A stretch of DNA of 5,746 bases, taken from positions 1 through 5,746 of the forward strand of contig CALDKP010000058.1 of assembly GCA_937898535.1 (NCBI GenBank), written 5' to 3'. Shown in pieces: positions 5,621 to 5,746 of the stretch. Positions within the stretch are counted from its first letter, which is position 1; each line of letters begins with the position of its first letter. The DNA comes from an uncultured Sphingomonadales bacterium (GTDB lineage Bacteria > Pseudomonadota > Alphaproteobacteria > Sphingomonadales > Sphingomonadaceae). The notes below the pieces were generated by a model, which was not told the origin of the DNA, did not search any database, and saw only the letters and a program-made list of their open reading frames with translations. Both the position numbers and the translations under genes were made by a program.

Positions 5621-5746
5621 CACTGGATACGCTCGGTGCGACCGCCATGCCGCAAAACCCCACCATAGCCACCGATTGTCACTTGGTCGTCGCGGTGCAC
5701 GCGCAGTGCCTGCTTAACAGCGGTTTCTGCGTTGTGCACGTAGCGC
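5620..5746 (-). CDS. C-terminal end of an unidentified phage protein (partial, 5' end outside window)
   Basis: On the minus strand the frame is open from the window edge to TGA at 5620-5622, giving the last 41 residues. It starts RYVHNAETAVKQALRVH and ends with a Gly- and Arg-rich stretch, TIGGYGGVLRHGGRTERIQ. The stop shares one base with the ATG of the 143-aa gene (TGATG), consistent with the same operon. I do not recognise the family. A basic Gly/Arg tail could contact nucleic acid, but that is only composition. The piece is too short to judge length, domains or start, and the promoter of the operon must lie beyond the window. Confidence 0.6.
   Translation of the reverse strand, partial: RYVHNAETAVKQALRVHRDDQVTIGGYGGVLRHGGRTERIQ

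Noticed and set aside
3600..5717. Several long plus-strand ORFs (for example 3600-4109, 4477-4875, 4734-5249, 5294-5587)
   Set aside because: They lie antisense to the minus-strand operon, which has ribosome sites, matched ATGA overlaps and recognisable phage-type proteins; the plus ORFs have neither and their translations look low in structure.
1..5746. CRISPR array, tRNA, rRNA or insertion sequence
   Set aside because: No regularly spaced repeats, cloverleaf-like sequence, rRNA motifs, or transposase with inverted repeats was found on either strand.

Overview
The window looks like part of a tailed-phage genome or prophage, probably from a proteobacterium. No host gene, rRNA or tRNA is visible. 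Betaproteobacteria is my guess, because the minus-strand proteins resemble phage proteins I associate with Burkholderia/Ralstonia/Chromobacterium-type prophages; this is recollection, not a search result. The gene set at the left edge (a large internal-virion-type protein end followed by a T7-like tail-fibre adaptor) suggests a short-tailed (podovirus-like) phage.

Left half, plus strand (1-3537): the end of the late structural operon. It holds the C-terminus of a large protein resembling phage internal or polyvalent virion proteins, then a 736-aa tailspike (T7-like adaptor domain, linker, pectate-lyase-like right-handed beta-helix, C-terminal beta domain). Two small, probably virion-associated beta-rich proteins follow (205 and 111 aa). 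Spacing is tight (ATGA overlap, then 7 bp), each start has a Shine-Dalgarno sequence, and hand-counted GC falls from about 60-65% in the 5' part of the tailspike to about 40-47% in its 3' part and the 205-aa gene, then rises again. That is the usual sign of an exchanged receptor-binding module.

Right half, minus strand (5746-3534): an operon of small early/accessory phage genes transcribed toward the tail genes. In order of transcription they are the C-terminal end of an unidentified protein, 143 aa, 151 aa, 184 aa, 33 aa, 93 aa, a 15-codon ORF, a 28-codon ORF and finally the last ~60 codons of a tyrosine-recombinase integrase. Every junction from 5623 down to 3766 is a stop/start overlap (ATGA, or TGATG/GTGA at the first). 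This chain fixes several start sites and supports the two very small ORFs.

The chain breaks at the integrase. The 28-codon ORF starts normally, then runs out of frame into the DNA of an integrase C-terminus that keeps the HxxR, GH and Tyr motifs but has no N-terminal two thirds and no start. The simplest reading is a deletion joining the start of a small gene just upstream of int (perhaps an excisionase or HTH gene) to the end of int, leaving this element unable to make its own integrase from this locus. The integrase fragment stop and the last tail-gene stop overlap convergently, so no spacer remains for a separate attP or terminator. I see no CRISPR array, insertion sequence, retroelement or RNA gene.
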